Shown one piece after another: positions 1-10,322 of a DNA stretch of 64,000 bases (position 1 is its first letter; the number at the start of each line of letters is the position of its first letter). The DNA is from Oscillospiraceae bacterium (lineage in GTDB: Bacteria > Bacillota > Clostridia > Oscillospirales > Oscillospiraceae). The notes under the pieces were generated by a model. That model was not told the DNA's origin. It ran no database searches and worked only from the letters and a program-made list of their open reading frames with translations. The translations under genes and the position numbers were made by a program. The stretch spans positions 62,001-126,000 of the forward strand of contig JAFXAW010000017.1 of NCBI GenBank assembly GCA_017522015.1. Reading direction: 5' to 3'.

Positions 1-660
1 CTTCCTGCCCGCGCCGAAGCGCATACGGATCAGGTGGATGATGCAGCCGAGCAGGCTGCCCACGAGGGTGGCCAGCAATATATGCGGCCAGCCGAGCAGC
101 AATCCGGCCGCCGCCATCAGCTTCACATCGCCGAGACCCAGCCCCCGCCCTCCGGTCACAAGCCAGAGCAGCAGGAAAACGAGGCTGACGCTGCACATAC
201 CGATGAGGTAGACTTTCCAGTTTTGAAGATCCGTAAAGAGCCGGATCAGCCCCAGCACGAAGATTGCAATATTCAGCCCCTCCGGGATTTCAAAAGTTTT
301 CCAGTCAATAAAGGCCAGCACCAGAAGGACGGAAAACAGCACACAGTACAGCCCCGTGCGCAGCAAATCGCCGCGCAGGAGCAACGCCGTTACCAGCCAT
401 GCTGCGCCGTTGAGCCCCTCAACAAACGGATACTGCGCGGACAAAGGCGCTTTACAGGCGCGGCATTTTCCGCGCTGCAGCAGGAAGCTCAGAATCGGGA
501 TCAGCTCATACCATTTCAGCCGATGCCCACAGCGCATACAGTGCGACGGCGTGCTCACAAATTCCTCGCCCCGGGGCACACGGAAAATCAGCACATTGAG
601 AAAGCTGCCCACGCATAGCCCCAGAAGCGTCAGCAGGATATACGGAAAGACCCGGAACAT
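1..660 (-). CDS. pilD: Prepilin peptidase (PilD/ComC family), 3' end outside window
   Basis: This membrane aspartyl protease cleaves the leader of type IV prepilins and usually N-methylates the new N-terminus. The 220 visible residues start at an ATG preceded by an AAAGGA ribosome site. The N-terminal zinc-binding domain shows C41-x2-C44 and C66-x2-C69, each in the family context. The two catalytic aspartates are D119 in FIDWKTFEIP and D178 in GLGDVKL. Several hydrophobic membrane segments follow. The reading frame is open to base 1, so the last residues and the stop are missing. It is the last visible gene of the pilB-pilC-pilin operon, 82 bases behind the pilin, with a hairpin in the gap. 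No signal for another function was seen. Confidence 0.93.
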   Translation of the reverse strand, partial: MFRVFPYILLTLLGLCVGSFLNVLIFRVPRGEEFVSTPSHCMRCGHRLKWYELIPILSFLLQRGKCRACKAPLSAQYPFVEGLNGAAWLVTALLLRGDLLRTGLYCVLFSVLLVLAFIDWKTFEIPEGLNIAIFVLGLIRLFTDLQNWKVYLIGMCSVSLVFLLLWLVTGGRGLGLGDVKLMAAAGLLLGWPHILLATLVGSLLGCIIHLIRMRFGAGRK

Positions 661-686
661 TGTGTCTGTCCTTTCTGAATGAAAAT

Positions 687-725
687 ACCCCTTCCTCCGG
701 CTTTCGCTGCGCCGGAGGAAGGGGT
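687..725 (-). terminator. Intercistronic hairpin between pilin and prepilin peptidase
   Basis: A 15-base GC-rich stem with a 9-base loop lies behind the pilin stop, followed on the minus strand by ATTTTC rather than a full U-run. This looks like a leaky terminator or a 3' stabilising hairpin, which would let the pilin be made in excess over the peptidase downstream. Confidence 0.6.
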
Positions 726-742
726 GGATTTATGCCTGCAGA

Positions 743-1102
743 TTACTTGGCAAGCGTCCACGCGCCATCTTCCATGGTCGCGGTCGTCCAGTCGGCAGTG
801 AATTCAATATCATCACCAACGAGCTGTTCAAACAGCGGATCTGTAACCGCTGCACCGTTGACCGTGACCGAATATGGATCTCTGGTCACCACGATCTTTT
901 CAACCGTCTCTCCGTTTCCGGCCGCGACGGCAGCCGCCGCGGTGGCAATAGAGGCGAGCGTCTGATAATCGGCGGCCTCATTCGCCTTTCTGATGTAGCC
1001 GGTGTAGGTCGGGATTGCCACGGCGGCAAGAATTGCAAGAATAACGATCACCACGATCAGCTCAACGAGCGTAAAACCTGCGCGCCTGCTTCTCTTCTTC
1101 AT
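743..1102 (-). CDS. Type IV prepilin (major pilin or pseudopilin)
   Basis: This is a 119-residue structural pilin subunit exported through the inner membrane and assembled by PilB and PilC. A short basic leader (MKKRSRRAG) ends in the class III cleavage site G9/F10, with the conserved glutamate at mature position 5 (FTLVE). A hydrophobic helix of about 20 residues follows, and a small C-terminal domain has no cysteine pair. The start ATG sits behind an AGAGGAAAGG ribosome site. The gene lies between pilC and the prepilin peptidase that should process it. The small globular domain is compatible with either a true pilus or a ComGC-like competence pseudopilus; the sequence does not decide. No second pilin gene is visible. 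Confidence 0.92.
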   Translation of the reverse strand: MKKRSRRAGFTLVELIVVIVILAILAAVAIPTYTGYIRKANEAADYQTLASIATAAAAVAAGNGETVEKIVVTRDPYSVTVNGAAVTDPLFEQLVGDDIEFTADWTTATMEDGAWTLAK

Positions 1103-1201
1103 TGGACGTGTACCTTTCCTCTCTCTTGTTCTTTTCTTTTTTTATCTGCATTTCCGCAGCAACGGTATCATCCCGCAGGCGCGGAAACGGACAAACACAT
1201 T

Positions 1202-2422
1202 TTATTGCAGATACTGGTCGTAGGCCTTTGTCATGCTCAGCATGGGCAGGAAGATGGAAAACACAATCAGCACAACGAAAACGGTCATAATCAGGATCGT
1301 GATCGGTTCCATCAGCGCCATCAGCCGCTTGGTCGCCGCCTCGACCTCTTCGTCGTAGAAATCCGCCGCCTTGGCGAGCATCCCCACCAGATCGCCGCTC
1401 TCTTCCCCGACACCGACGAGGTTGACCACCATCGCCGGAAAGCGGCGCACTTCGCGCAGACTTGTCGCAAGCGGCCAGCCCTGCGTAATCATGCCACGCA
1501 TTGCATGCACAGCCTCCCGGAACAGGATGTTGTTCATGCTGCCCGCGGTCAGCTCCAGCGCCTGCGGAAGCGTGAGTCCCGAGCCGAGCAGCAGGGACAG
1601 CGTCCGGCAGAAAACCGCCGAGGCGCTGCGCACCGTCAGCCTGCCAAGCACGGGCAGCCTGCACGCAAGCCAGCCATAGAAGCGACTGCCCTTATCCGTC
1701 CTGCCAAGCAGCACGCCGAAAACGATCAGCCCAAGCAGCACAATCACGACCAGCCACCACCACTGCATGAACCAGCCGCTGAAATTCACAACGCCCTGCG
1801 TCAGCTTCGGCAGCTGCGTGCCCATCTCGGCAAAGGACTTCGTGAACGCGGGGATAATCTTCGTCATCATCACGATGAGCACAACGATCATCACAAAAAG
1901 CAGGATGCAGGGATAAATCATCACGCGGCCGACCGCGGAGCGGCTCTTTTTGACCTTCTCGTAGTACAGCTCCATCTGGCGGAAGGATTCCTCCAGATTG
2001 CCGGATTCCTCCCCGGCTGCAACCATGTTGACCATTATGTTGTTGAAAATACGCGGATGGCTCCGCATGGACGCGGCCAGCGGGAGGCCCTTTTCGATGC
2101 TTGTCTGCGCCTCGCGCAGGGCAGCGCGGAGCTTTTTGTTCTCCGTCTGCTGCGTGAGCATACCCAGCACCGCCGAAACCGGCACGCCCGCGCGCAGGAT
2201 GGAAACAAACTGGCGGCACATAACCGCCATATCCTTCGGTTTTGGATTGCCGAGAAACGGGATGTCAAGCTCCCGGCTGAGGATGCTTTGTTCCCGGATG
2301 TCCAGGACGGTATAGCCGGTTTTTCGCAGCGAGGCCTTCGCCGTTTCGAGGGAGGAGGCCTCAACGGTCTCCCGGACTTTCTTTCCGGTCACGGTCATCG
2401 CCGTGTATTCATACACAGGCAT
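1202..2422 (-). CDS. pilC: Type IV pilus / type II secretion inner-membrane platform protein PilC (GspF family)
   Basis: This 406-residue polytopic protein forms the membrane platform that couples the PilB motor to pilin polymerisation. Two T2SSF-type repeats are visible, at roughly residues 60-190 and 265-395. Hydrophobic stretches stand near 165-190 (IYPCILLFVMIVV), 215-240 and 370-400 (TILIMTVFVVLIVF), the usual three transmembrane segments. Length is typical for the family. It starts 4 bases after the pilB stop, so the two are almost certainly translated from one message. The pilin follows after a 99-base gap. Confidence 0.94.
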   Translation of the reverse strand: MPVYEYTAMTVTGKKVRETVEASSLETAKASLRKTGYTVLDIREQSILSRELDIPFLGNPKPKDMAVMCRQFVSILRAGVPVSAVLGMLTQQTENKKLRAALREAQTSIEKGLPLAASMRSHPRIFNNIMVNMVAAGEESGNLEESFRQMELYYEKVKKSRSAVGRVMIYPCILLFVMIVVLIVMMTKIIPAFTKSFAEMGTQLPKLTQGVVNFSGWFMQWWWLVVIVLLGLIVFGVLLGRTDKGSRFYGWLACRLPVLGRLTVRSASAVFCRTLSLLLGSGLTLPQALELTAGSMNNILFREAVHAMRGMITQGWPLATSLREVRRFPAMVVNLVGVGEESGDLVGMLAKAADFYDEEVEAATKRLMALMEPITILIMTVFVVLIVFSIFLPMLSMTKAYDQYLQ

Positions 2423-2426
2423 CCGC

Positions 2427-4142
2427 TCAGCCCTCCGCGTTTACATTCTGCTGATGTATATTCTCCACGCTGATGCGTTGAAGCTCGCTGATGGAGGTGG
2501 TGCCCTCCAGCACCAGTTCGCGCGCACTCTCGTGCATGGTCTTCATCCCTTCCCGGATGGCGAGTGTGCGGATCTCGTCTGTCGTGGCATGATGCGCAAT
2601 AAGTGCGCGCAGCGTTGGCGTGATCTCCATAACCTCATACACGCCGATACGGTCATAATAGCCCGTGCCGTCACAGCGCTGGCATCCCACCGGCTCGCCG
2701 ATATGCACGCTTTCCCACCGCTCCGCCGGCAGGCCGAGATATTCGGCCTCATGGCGCAGGACGGGCCGCAGCCTTTTGCAGTTCGGGCAGAGGCAGCGCA
2801 CGAGGCGCTGGGCGATGATGCCCACAGTCGCATCCGCGATCAGATAGCTCTCCACGCCCATATCGAGCAGCCGTGTGACGCTGGAGGCCGTGTCGTTCGT
2901 GTGCAGCGTGCTCATCACAAGATGTCCGGTGATGGAGGCCTGCACCGCGATGGATGCGGTCTCCCCGTCGCGGATTTCACCGATCATAATGATGTCCGGA
3001 TCCTGACGCAGAATGGAACGCAGGGCGTTGGCAAAGGTCATGTTGGCCTTCGGGTTGACCTGCACCTGATTGATGCCCTCGATGTTTGCCTCAACCGGAT
3101 CCTCGATGGTGACAATGTTCACCTCGTCGCTGTTGAGCTCGCTCAGCGCGGTATACATCGTGGTCGATTTTCCCGAGCCCGTCGGCCCCGTGACCAGCAC
3201 GATGCCGTTTGGAATTTTCAAAATGCGCTCAAACTTTTCAAGCTGCTCTCCCCGCAGGCCCAGGGCCCGCTTGCTTCGGGTGAGCGCCTTTTTCTGCGCA
3301 AGACGGAGCACGCACTTTTCGCCGTAGACCGTGGGCAGCGTGGAGACACGCACCTCATATTCGTTTCCATCCATCACGATGGGGAAACGGCCGTCCTGAG
3401 GCGTTCTTTTTTCGGATATATCCAGCCCGCTGATGATCTTGATGCGGGCAACAATGGCGGGGAGCAAAAGCAGGTCGTAGGTCATCACCGGATGCAGCAC
3501 ACCGTCCACACGGAAACGCACACGCACGCAGTCGGAGCCCGCCTCAATATGAATATCCGAAGCGCGCCGGTGCACCGCCTGTTCGATCAGAGATTTGACA
3601 AGCACAACAACAGGAGAGGCATTGATGCTCTCCTGCATGAGCTGTTCTTCAACCGTCCTGTCGGCTTCGCCGGTCTGTGTATAAAGCGCGGCGGCCTCCT
3701 GCATCTCCTCCGTGCCGTAGCAGCGGTCGATGGCAAGCAGAATGTCCGTCGCCGTGGCCAGAAAGGGCTTGACACGGCATTTTCCGGCGGCTGCGACAAT
3801 GTCCCGCCCCTTCATGTTTGTCGGGTCGTTGATCGCAACGCAGACCGTCCGGCTGTCCGCCTCGTCAAAGGCAAAGGGGATGATAAGATTTGCCCGCAAC
3901 AGCTCGGGGCGCACAAGCAGGCGCACGTCCATCGGGATGGGGCTCTCATAGAGCCGGATCTGCGGGATGCCGGAGGCGTAAGAGAGCGCTTCAATCAGCT
4001 TTTCCTCTGACACGATGCCGCGCTCAATGAGAAGTTCCCGCACCGGCCGCCGGGTTTCCTGATGCTCCTGCAGCAGCGCATCCGTCTGCTCCCGGGACAA
4101 AAGCCCCTGATCCGCCAGAAAACGAAGCAGCTTCTCGTTCAC
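2427..4142 (-). CDS. pilB: Type IV pilus assembly ATPase PilB (GspE family)
   Basis: This 571-residue cytoplasmic hexameric ATPase powers pilus extension. An N-terminal MshEN-type domain (about 1-140) is followed by the ATPase core. The core has a Walker A motif at 319-327 (GPTGSGKST), an Asp box at 345-351 (TIEDPVE), a Walker B region at 384-392 (IIMIGEIRD) and a His box at 412-418 (TLHTNDT). The zinc-binding tetracysteine is C452-x2-C455 and C487-x2-C490. The start is GTG at 4142, eight or so bases after an AGGGGGGTG ribosome site; no better ATG exists. It heads the operon, behind a TATAAT promoter. No PilT retraction ATPase or PilM/N/O genes are present in the window. Confidence 0.95.
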   Translation of the reverse strand: MNEKLLRFLADQGLLSREQTDALLQEHQETRRPVRELLIERGIVSEEKLIEALSYASGIPQIRLYESPIPMDVRLLVRPELLRANLIIPFAFDEADSRTVCVAINDPTNMKGRDIVAAAGKCRVKPFLATATDILLAIDRCYGTEEMQEAAALYTQTGEADRTVEEQLMQESINASPVVVLVKSLIEQAVHRRASDIHIEAGSDCVRVRFRVDGVLHPVMTYDLLLLPAIVARIKIISGLDISEKRTPQDGRFPIVMDGNEYEVRVSTLPTVYGEKCVLRLAQKKALTRSKRALGLRGEQLEKFERILKIPNGIVLVTGPTGSGKSTTMYTALSELNSDEVNIVTIEDPVEANIEGINQVQVNPKANMTFANALRSILRQDPDIIMIGEIRDGETASIAVQASITGHLVMSTLHTNDTASSVTRLLDMGVESYLIADATVGIIAQRLVRCLCPNCKRLRPVLRHEAEYLGLPAERWESVHIGEPVGCQRCDGTGYYDRIGVYEVMEITPTLRALIAHHATTDEIRTLAIREGMKTMHESARELVLEGTTSISELQRISVENIHQQNVNAEG

Positions 4143-4178
4143 GGCACCACACCCCCCTCTTAAGCCTTACAAGCAGAG

Positions 4179-4207
4179 ATTATACCACAACACCTGCTCC
4201 TTGTATA
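4179..4207 (-). promoter_or_regulatory. Promoter of the pilB-pilC-pilin operon
   Basis: On the minus strand a TATACA -35 box and a perfect TATAAT -10 box are separated by 17 bases. Transcription should begin near 4172, giving a leader of about 30 bases before the pilB GTG. Confidence 0.7.
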
Positions 4208-4264
4208 GATATATAATCGAATATATTGTGGTTAGCAGCGAACATTTTCAGTTTTCCTTTCATG

Positions 4265-4312
4265 CAAAAAAGACCCCTGTGCAGGGTTTCCCTCTGCACA
4301 GGGGTCTTTTTA
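4265..4312 (-). terminator. Terminator of groESL
   Basis: A 14-base perfect stem (4271-4284 with 4294-4307) and a 9-base loop lie 40 bases behind the groEL stop, followed on the minus strand by a run of six U. The plus-strand side also ends in a U-run, so it is probably bidirectional. Confidence 0.92.
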
Positions 4313-4344
4313 TCTGTTTATCCGTTTTTCCGGAGCGGTTTTGC

Positions 4345-5979
<1,635 letters not shown>

Positions 5980-6016
5980 TTACCTCCAAATAATTTCAGT
6001 TTCCCGCTTGGGAAGC

Positions 6017-6301
6017 TCAGTCCACGATCGCCAGAATGTCGCTCTGACGCACAATATTGTATTCCTCGCCGTCGATTTTCACGGTGGTGCCGGCGTACTT
6101 ACCGGTGATGACCTTATCTCCGGCCTTGACTTCCATCTTCACTTCATTGCCATCCACGATGCCGCCGGGGCCGGCGACGATCACGGTGTAGATCTCCGGC
6201 TTTTCCTGCGCGGCAGAGGACAGAATAATTCCGCTCTTGGTCTTCTCCTCGGCTTCAAACTGCTTGAGCACCACGCGGTCTGCCAAAGGCTTCAGTGTCA
6301 T
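6017..6301 (-). CDS. groS: Co-chaperonin GroES
   Basis: This 94-residue heptameric lid of the GroEL chamber begins MTLKPLADRVVLKQFEAEEK, a canonical GroES N-terminus, and contains the mobile loop (KTKSGIILSSAAQEKPE) and the conserved GDKV turn. The ribosome site is TAGGAGG. It is the promoter-proximal gene of groESL, preceded by a perfect CIRCE operator, so heat-shock control by HrcA is expected. Confidence 0.98.
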   Translation of the reverse strand: MTLKPLADRVVLKQFEAEEKTKSGIILSSAAQEKPEIYTVIVAGPGGIVDGNEVKMEVKAGDKVITGKYAGTTVKIDGEEYNIVRQSDILAIVD

Positions 6302-6340
6302 AAATGTATTCCTCCTAAATTAGTATAAACATTCAAGCCG

Positions 6341-6367
6341 TTAGCACTCTTTTGCCTTGAGTGCTAA
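6341..6367 (-). promoter_or_regulatory. CIRCE operator (HrcA binding site)
   Basis: TTAGCACTC at 6341-6349 and GAGTGCTAA at 6359-6367 are separated by 9 bases and match the CIRCE consensus perfectly. It lies between the groES promoter and start codon, where bound HrcA blocks transcription. Confidence 0.98.
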
Positions 6368-6374
6368 CGACTAT

Positions 6375-6403
6375 ATGATAAACTAAGTATACCCATTCTG
6401 CAA
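6375..6403 (-). promoter_or_regulatory. groESL promoter
   Basis: TTGCAG and TATCAT boxes are spaced by 17 bases on the minus strand, immediately upstream of CIRCE. The operator would sit at or just after the transcription start. Confidence 0.8.
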
Positions 6404-6490
6404 GGCGGAAATATGGGGTTTTTCCCGTATTTTCCGAAAAATATCAGTTTTTCCTTAATTTAGCTCTTGTTCTGCCGCTGTAATCTCTGA

Positions 6491-7441
6491 TTATCTCTTG
6501 ATTTCTTCGAATTCCTTGCTCTCGTTTTTAAAATATGCCATTTTCGCCGGAAAGATAAAGTTCAGGCCCCGGGGCACTACGGTCATCTCCAGCGTGCTGT
6601 CGCGCATCGCCTCGCCGTCCACGTTCACCAGCAGCTCCTCCGGCGCTTCAATGCGGATGCTCTGCACGCGCACATAGTCGCACAGCTTTGACAGCTCGCG
6701 GAATCTTCCCTTGGCATAGCGGCCGACGAGCTTGGCAAAAGCCAGGCGGGAAACGCCTTTGACCACGAGAATATCCAGCAGGCCGTCGTCCACCTGGGCA
6801 TCGGGCATGGGGTTAAAAACGCCGCCATAGCTGGTACCGTTGCAAACGCAGATGAGGGTCTTATCCCCCTCGAAAACCTGTTCGTTTACAATGGCGCGGA
6901 TAGGACGTTTGATGCCCTTGATCAGCTCCACCACCGTGGAGATCACATAGCCCGCCGCGCCGCCAATGACCGGGATCTTGCTGTATTTATGCACATTGCA
7001 GCCGATGCGCGCATCAATGCCGACAGAGCAGATGTTCACGCTGTAACGATCGCCGATGCGGATGACGTCGATGGCGCGCTCCTCGCCGCGCAGCAGCTCC
7101 TCCAGCGCGAAGAAACGCTCGCGCTCCTCGCCGAAAGCCTTGATAAAGTCGTTGCCCGTTCCGCAGGGAAAATGTGTCACCGCAACGTTCGGCTTCTCCG
7201 CCGCGCCGCAGACGCACTCGTTAAGCGTGCCGTCCCCACCGCAGGCATAGACGCGCAGCGCAGCGTGTTTTTGGGCTTCTTCCTCAATTTTCCGGATCGC
7301 GTCCAGCGGTGCTTCGGTCTGGTATATCTCAAAATCCGCATTCGCATCCCAGTTCAGAACCGCCTGAGAAATCCGGTCGCTGAGCTCCGCAGTATGTTTT
7401 CCGTCACCCGCCGCCGGATTGACAATAAACAAATGCCGCAT
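6491..7441 (-). CDS. Diacylglycerol/lipid kinase family protein (DgkB/YegS-like)
   Basis: This 316-residue member of the DAGK catalytic family probably phosphorylates a membrane lipid such as diacylglycerol with ATP. Visible motifs are the N-terminal NPAAGDGK loop, the GGDGTLNE nucleotide-binding signature and FPCGTGNDF. The C-terminal beta-rich domain carries the DDGLLDI signature. The start is placed at the ATG before RHLFIVNP, matching the family N-terminus; an upstream in-frame start at 7510 would overlap the methyltransferase gene by 31 bases and adds a non-conserved segment. It is the last gene of the prmA-methyltransferase-kinase run. The exact lipid substrate cannot be read from sequence. 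Confidence 0.9.
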   Translation of the reverse strand: MRHLFIVNPAAGDGKHTAELSDRISQAVLNWDANADFEIYQTEAPLDAIRKIEEEAQKHAALRVYACGGDGTLNECVCGAAEKPNVAVTHFPCGTGNDFIKAFGEERERFFALEELLRGEERAIDVIRIGDRYSVNICSVGIDARIGCNVHKYSKIPVIGGAAGYVISTVVELIKGIKRPIRAIVNEQVFEGDKTLICVCNGTSYGGVFNPMPDAQVDDGLLDILVVKGVSRLAFAKLVGRYAKGRFRELSKLCDYVRVQSIRIEAPEELLVNVDGEAMRDSTLEMTVVPRGLNFIFPAKMAYFKNESKEFEEIKR

Positions 7442-7479
7442 CGTTTTCATCCCCATCTGTGTATTCGGGCTTCCCCGTT

Positions 7480-8595
7480 TCAGACCTTCTCGTATATATG
7501 CAGGTCGCACTTCATCATGCCGTTATACAGCTTGCGTTTTTTGTCCGCCACCGCGCCGAAGCTCCGCTCAAATTCCGTATGCGAGGAGATCAGATAGAGC
7601 TTCCAGTTCTCCCGGCCGCGCAATGCGGCACCGAAATCCCGATAGAGCTCGGCCGAAGCCTGCTTTTCCATCAAACGCTCGCCGTAGGGCGGATTCGTCA
7701 CGATCACGCCGCGCTCCGTCTCCCGCGAAAATTCCCGCGCATCCGCAACCGAGAACTCGATCAGCTCCGCCACGCCCGCGCGCGAGGCGTTCTGCTTTGC
7801 CACGGCAACGGCCTTGGGGTCAATGTCCGAAGCGAAGATGTGATACTCGCCGTCAAACTCCTTTTCCCGCGCCACTTCCCGCGCCGCACGCCAGACTTTA
7901 GCCGGAACCGCCGGCCACTTTTCCGCGGCAAAACTGCGTCCCGCGCCGGGCGCGCGGTTTTTGGCCGCGAGCGCCGCCTCGATGGCGATCGTGCCGCTGC
8001 CGCAGAACGGATCGCAGAAGTCTCCCTTCCCGCGATATCGGGCAAGGTTCACCATCCCCGCTGCAAGCGTCTCACGCAGCGGCGCTGCCACGCTCTCCGG
8101 GCGGTAGCCGCGCTTGAAAAGCGGCGCGCCGCTGGTGTCCAGATACAGCGTCGCCTCGTCTTTCATGATGGAAAATTGAATCTGATAAAGGGACCCCGTC
8201 TCCGGCAGCCAATCCACGCCGTATTGCGCGCCCAAGCGGGCGGCAACCGCCTTTTTGATGATTCGCTGGCAGTCCGGAATCGAGTGCAGGGCGCTGCCCA
8301 GACTGTAACCCTTGACAGGGAAGACGCCCTCGCGCGGGATAAACCGCTCCCACGGCAGGGCGCGCGTCCCCTCAAAAAGGGCGTCAAAGCTCTCCGCGCG
8401 GAAGCTGCCAAGCTCCAGAAGCACACGCTCGCCGCAGCGCAGGGAGATATTCGCCGTTGCCATCGACGCAGCGTTGCCGTCAAAGCGCACGCGCCCGTTG
8501 TCCGCGCGCACCTCCGCCATGCCCATGCGCCGCAGCTCGTCCGCGACGAGACCCTCCAGTCCGAAAAGGCAGGGGACGCAAAAAGTCACACTCAT
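7480..8595 (-). CDS. THUMP-domain class I SAM-dependent RNA methyltransferase (RlmL N-terminal/YpsC family)
   Basis: This 371-residue enzyme most likely methylates a guanine of 23S rRNA at N2, by analogy with the RlmL/YpsC family. The N-terminal half has the ferredoxin-like plus THUMP arrangement (FCVPCLFGLEGLVADEL to about 160). The C-terminal Rossmann methyltransferase has DPFCGSGTIAIEAA (motif I) and the base-flipping TNPPYGERL motif. The ATG at 8595 overlaps the prmA stop as ATGA and has a GGAGG ribosome site, so translation is coupled to prmA. The longer in-frame start at 8646 lies inside prmA and is not needed. RNA target is by family inference only. Confidence 0.9.
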   Translation of the reverse strand: MSVTFCVPCLFGLEGLVADELRRMGMAEVRADNGRVRFDGNAASMATANISLRCGERVLLELGSFRAESFDALFEGTRALPWERFIPREGVFPVKGYSLGSALHSIPDCQRIIKKAVAARLGAQYGVDWLPETGSLYQIQFSIMKDEATLYLDTSGAPLFKRGYRPESVAAPLRETLAAGMVNLARYRGKGDFCDPFCGSGTIAIEAALAAKNRAPGAGRSFAAEKWPAVPAKVWRAAREVAREKEFDGEYHIFASDIDPKAVAVAKQNASRAGVAELIEFSVADAREFSRETERGVIVTNPPYGERLMEKQASAELYRDFGAALRGRENWKLYLISSHTEFERSFGAVADKKRKLYNGMMKCDLHIYEKV

Positions 8596-9524
8596 GCTGT
8601 TTCCTCCGCGGCTTCCGTGACAAAGCAGTGCCACTCCTCCTCGCACCGGTGCTCCAGAATGCGAAGTCCGTTCTTCTCCAAAGCGGCAGCAACCTCCGCC
8701 TCGCGCCCGTCAATGATGCCGGAGCAGACGAACTTTGCGCCTTTGGCCATAAACTGCCGCACGAAGCCGGCAAGCGGGATGATTACATCCGAAACGATAT
8801 TCGCCAGCACAAGACCGTAGCCCTCGCCAAGTCTCCGGCGCAGGCCCATGTCCGAAAGCAGGTCTCCCGCATAGATCACGAAGCGCTCACCGGAAAAACC
8901 GTTGAGCAGCGCGTTTGCGTTCGCCACATCCGGCGCTTTGGGATCCACATCGCAGCCGACGACAGCCTCCGCCCCGAACAGCAGCGCGGCGATTCCGAGA
9001 ATGCCGCTGCCGCAGCCGAGGTCGAGCGCACGCATCCCGGGATGGGCAAGCTCGCTCACCGCCTGCAGGCACATCCGCGTTGTGGCGTGCGAGCCGGTTC
9101 CGAAGATCAGGCCGGGATCGAGCCGCAGCGCCTTGCGTCCGTTTTCGGGATAATCCTCCCACTCCGGCACAACGGCGAGCTTCTCCCCGATCTCGATGGG
9201 CTTATAGTATTCGCGCCAGTTGTTCTCCCAGTCGCTGTCCTCCACAAAGGTGATCTCCGGGTCAAAGCCGGCAGTGCGCACGGCCTGCAGCAGCGCGTGG
9301 CCGTCGGCATCGTCCGAGAGATAGAACTTCACGCGGGAGACGCCGGAATAGCGCGCGGCGAGCTCCTCATCCACATAGTCCCAGTATTGTTTGTTGTTCT
9401 CCAGAAAATGACGGAAGTCCTGTTCGTCCTCGACGACCATGCCGCCGACGCCCAGTTCCTCCAGCTGCAAGCACAGCAGCTCCGCATCCCCGACCGCGGG
9501 GACAGACGCTTCAATCCAACGCAT
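8592..9524 (-). CDS. prmA: Ribosomal protein L11 methyltransferase PrmA
   Basis: This 310-residue SAM-dependent enzyme trimethylates lysines and the N-terminus of ribosomal protein L11. The N-terminal L11-binding domain starts MRWIEASVPAVGDAELL. The conserved linker DPGLIFGTGSHATTRMC precedes the methyltransferase motif LDLGCGSGILGIAA, and VLANIVSDVI marks the active-site region. Length is standard. The start is the first ATG after GGAGAG. It is followed with a 4-base overlap by a second methyltransferase, making a small translation-machinery modification operon. Confidence 0.95.
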   Translation of the reverse strand: MRWIEASVPAVGDAELLCLQLEELGVGGMVVEDEQDFRHFLENNKQYWDYVDEELAARYSGVSRVKFYLSDDADGHALLQAVRTAGFDPEITFVEDSDWENNWREYYKPIEIGEKLAVVPEWEDYPENGRKALRLDPGLIFGTGSHATTRMCLQAVSELAHPGMRALDLGCGSGILGIAALLFGAEAVVGCDVDPKAPDVANANALLNGFSGERFVIYAGDLLSDMGLRRRLGEGYGLVLANIVSDVIIPLAGFVRQFMAKGAKFVCSGIIDGREAEVAAALEKNGLRILEHRCEEEWHCFVTEAAEETA

Positions 9525-9579
9525 TTTTCTCTCCGTTTCCGGCTTCTTCCGCCCTGTTGAAAAGGGGCGAAAATAGCCG

Positions 9580-9608
9580 TTGCTTTTTCGTTTTTTGTAC
9601 TATATAAT
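9580..9608 (+). promoter_or_regulatory. Promoter of the FNT channel gene
   Basis: TTGCTT and TATAAT are separated by 17 bases, 63 bases before the start codon. Confidence 0.75.
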
Positions 9609-9671
9609 GAATCACGAACATTCGCGGGGGAATCTCTTTTTCCGCGTCAAAACTGTATTTGGAGGCACAGC

Positions 9672-10316
9672 ATGAAACGCATCAAAACTCTGGTCTACGG
9701 CATCCTGGCCGGCTTCTGCATCTCCTTGGGCGGCGCCATTTTCCTGTCCCTGGATAACAAGATTGTCGGCACGCTGCTGTTCACGGTCGGCCTGTTCACC
9801 ATCGTCACACAGGGCTTCAACCTCTTCACGGGCAAGGTCTGCTACGTCTTTGAGAAGGACGGCAGCTATGCGCTCGACCTCGTGTTCATCTGGCTCGGCA
9901 ACCTCATCGGCTGCCTGATCTTCGGCAGCCTGCTGCTCTGCACGCGCGTCGGCGCGGGTCTCTCGGAAAAGGCCGCCGGAATCGTGGCCACCAAGCTGGG
10001 TGACGGACTTCTGAGCATCTTCCTTCTGTCCGTGTTCTGCAACATACTGATCTTCATCGCCGTGGACGGCTTCAACAACGGCAAGCATGAGCTCGGCAAG
10101 TACCTCGCCCTCTTCTTCGGCATCATGGTCTTCATCCTCTGCGGATTCGAGCACTGCGTGGCCAACATGTTCTACTTCACCGTCGCGAAGGCGTGGAGCG
10201 GCAAGGCCATCCTCTACCTCATCGTGATGACGCTCGGCAACTCCGTCGGCGGCGTGATTTTCCCGCTCATCCGCATGGCCTGCAACCGCAAGAAAGAGGA
10301 AGTCGCGGCACAATAA
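9672..10316 (+). CDS. Formate/nitrite transporter (FNT) family channel
   Basis: This 214-residue inner-membrane protein belongs to the FocA/NirC pentameric channels for small monovalent anions. Six hydrophobic segments are visible at about 7-27, 33-55, 66-90, 110-130, 141-160 and 180-202. The family features AGFCISLGG in helix 1, the TQGFNLFTGKV break in helix 2 and the pore histidine in GFEHCVANMF are present. It is shorter than FocA (about 280), with trimmed termini. The ribosome site is GGAGGC. It has its own promoter, and its stop lies only 6 bases from that of the convergent GH1-like gene. Substrate is uncertain; formate or hydrosulfide are plausible in an anaerobe. Confidence 0.88.
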   Translation: MKRIKTLVYGILAGFCISLGGAIFLSLDNKIVGTLLFTVGLFTIVTQGFNLFTGKVCYVFEKDGSYALDLVFIWLGNLIGCLIFGSLLLCTRVGAGLSEKAAGIVATKLGDGLLSIFLLSVFCNILIFIAVDGFNNGKHELGKYLALFFGIMVFILCGFEHCVANMFYFTVAKAWSGKAILYLIVMTLGNSVGGVIFPLIRMACNRKKEEVAAQ

Positions 10317-10322
10317 GCCACT

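Noticed and set aside
2403..4010. Long open frame opposite pilB (535 codons)
   Set aside because: It is the antisense shadow of a GC-rich conserved gene; the translation is His/Arg/Gln-rich without domain features, and no ribosome site or promoter fits.
6302..6490. Small gene between groES and the lipid kinase gene
   Set aside because: This interval holds the promoter and CIRCE; no open frame with a ribosome site was found.
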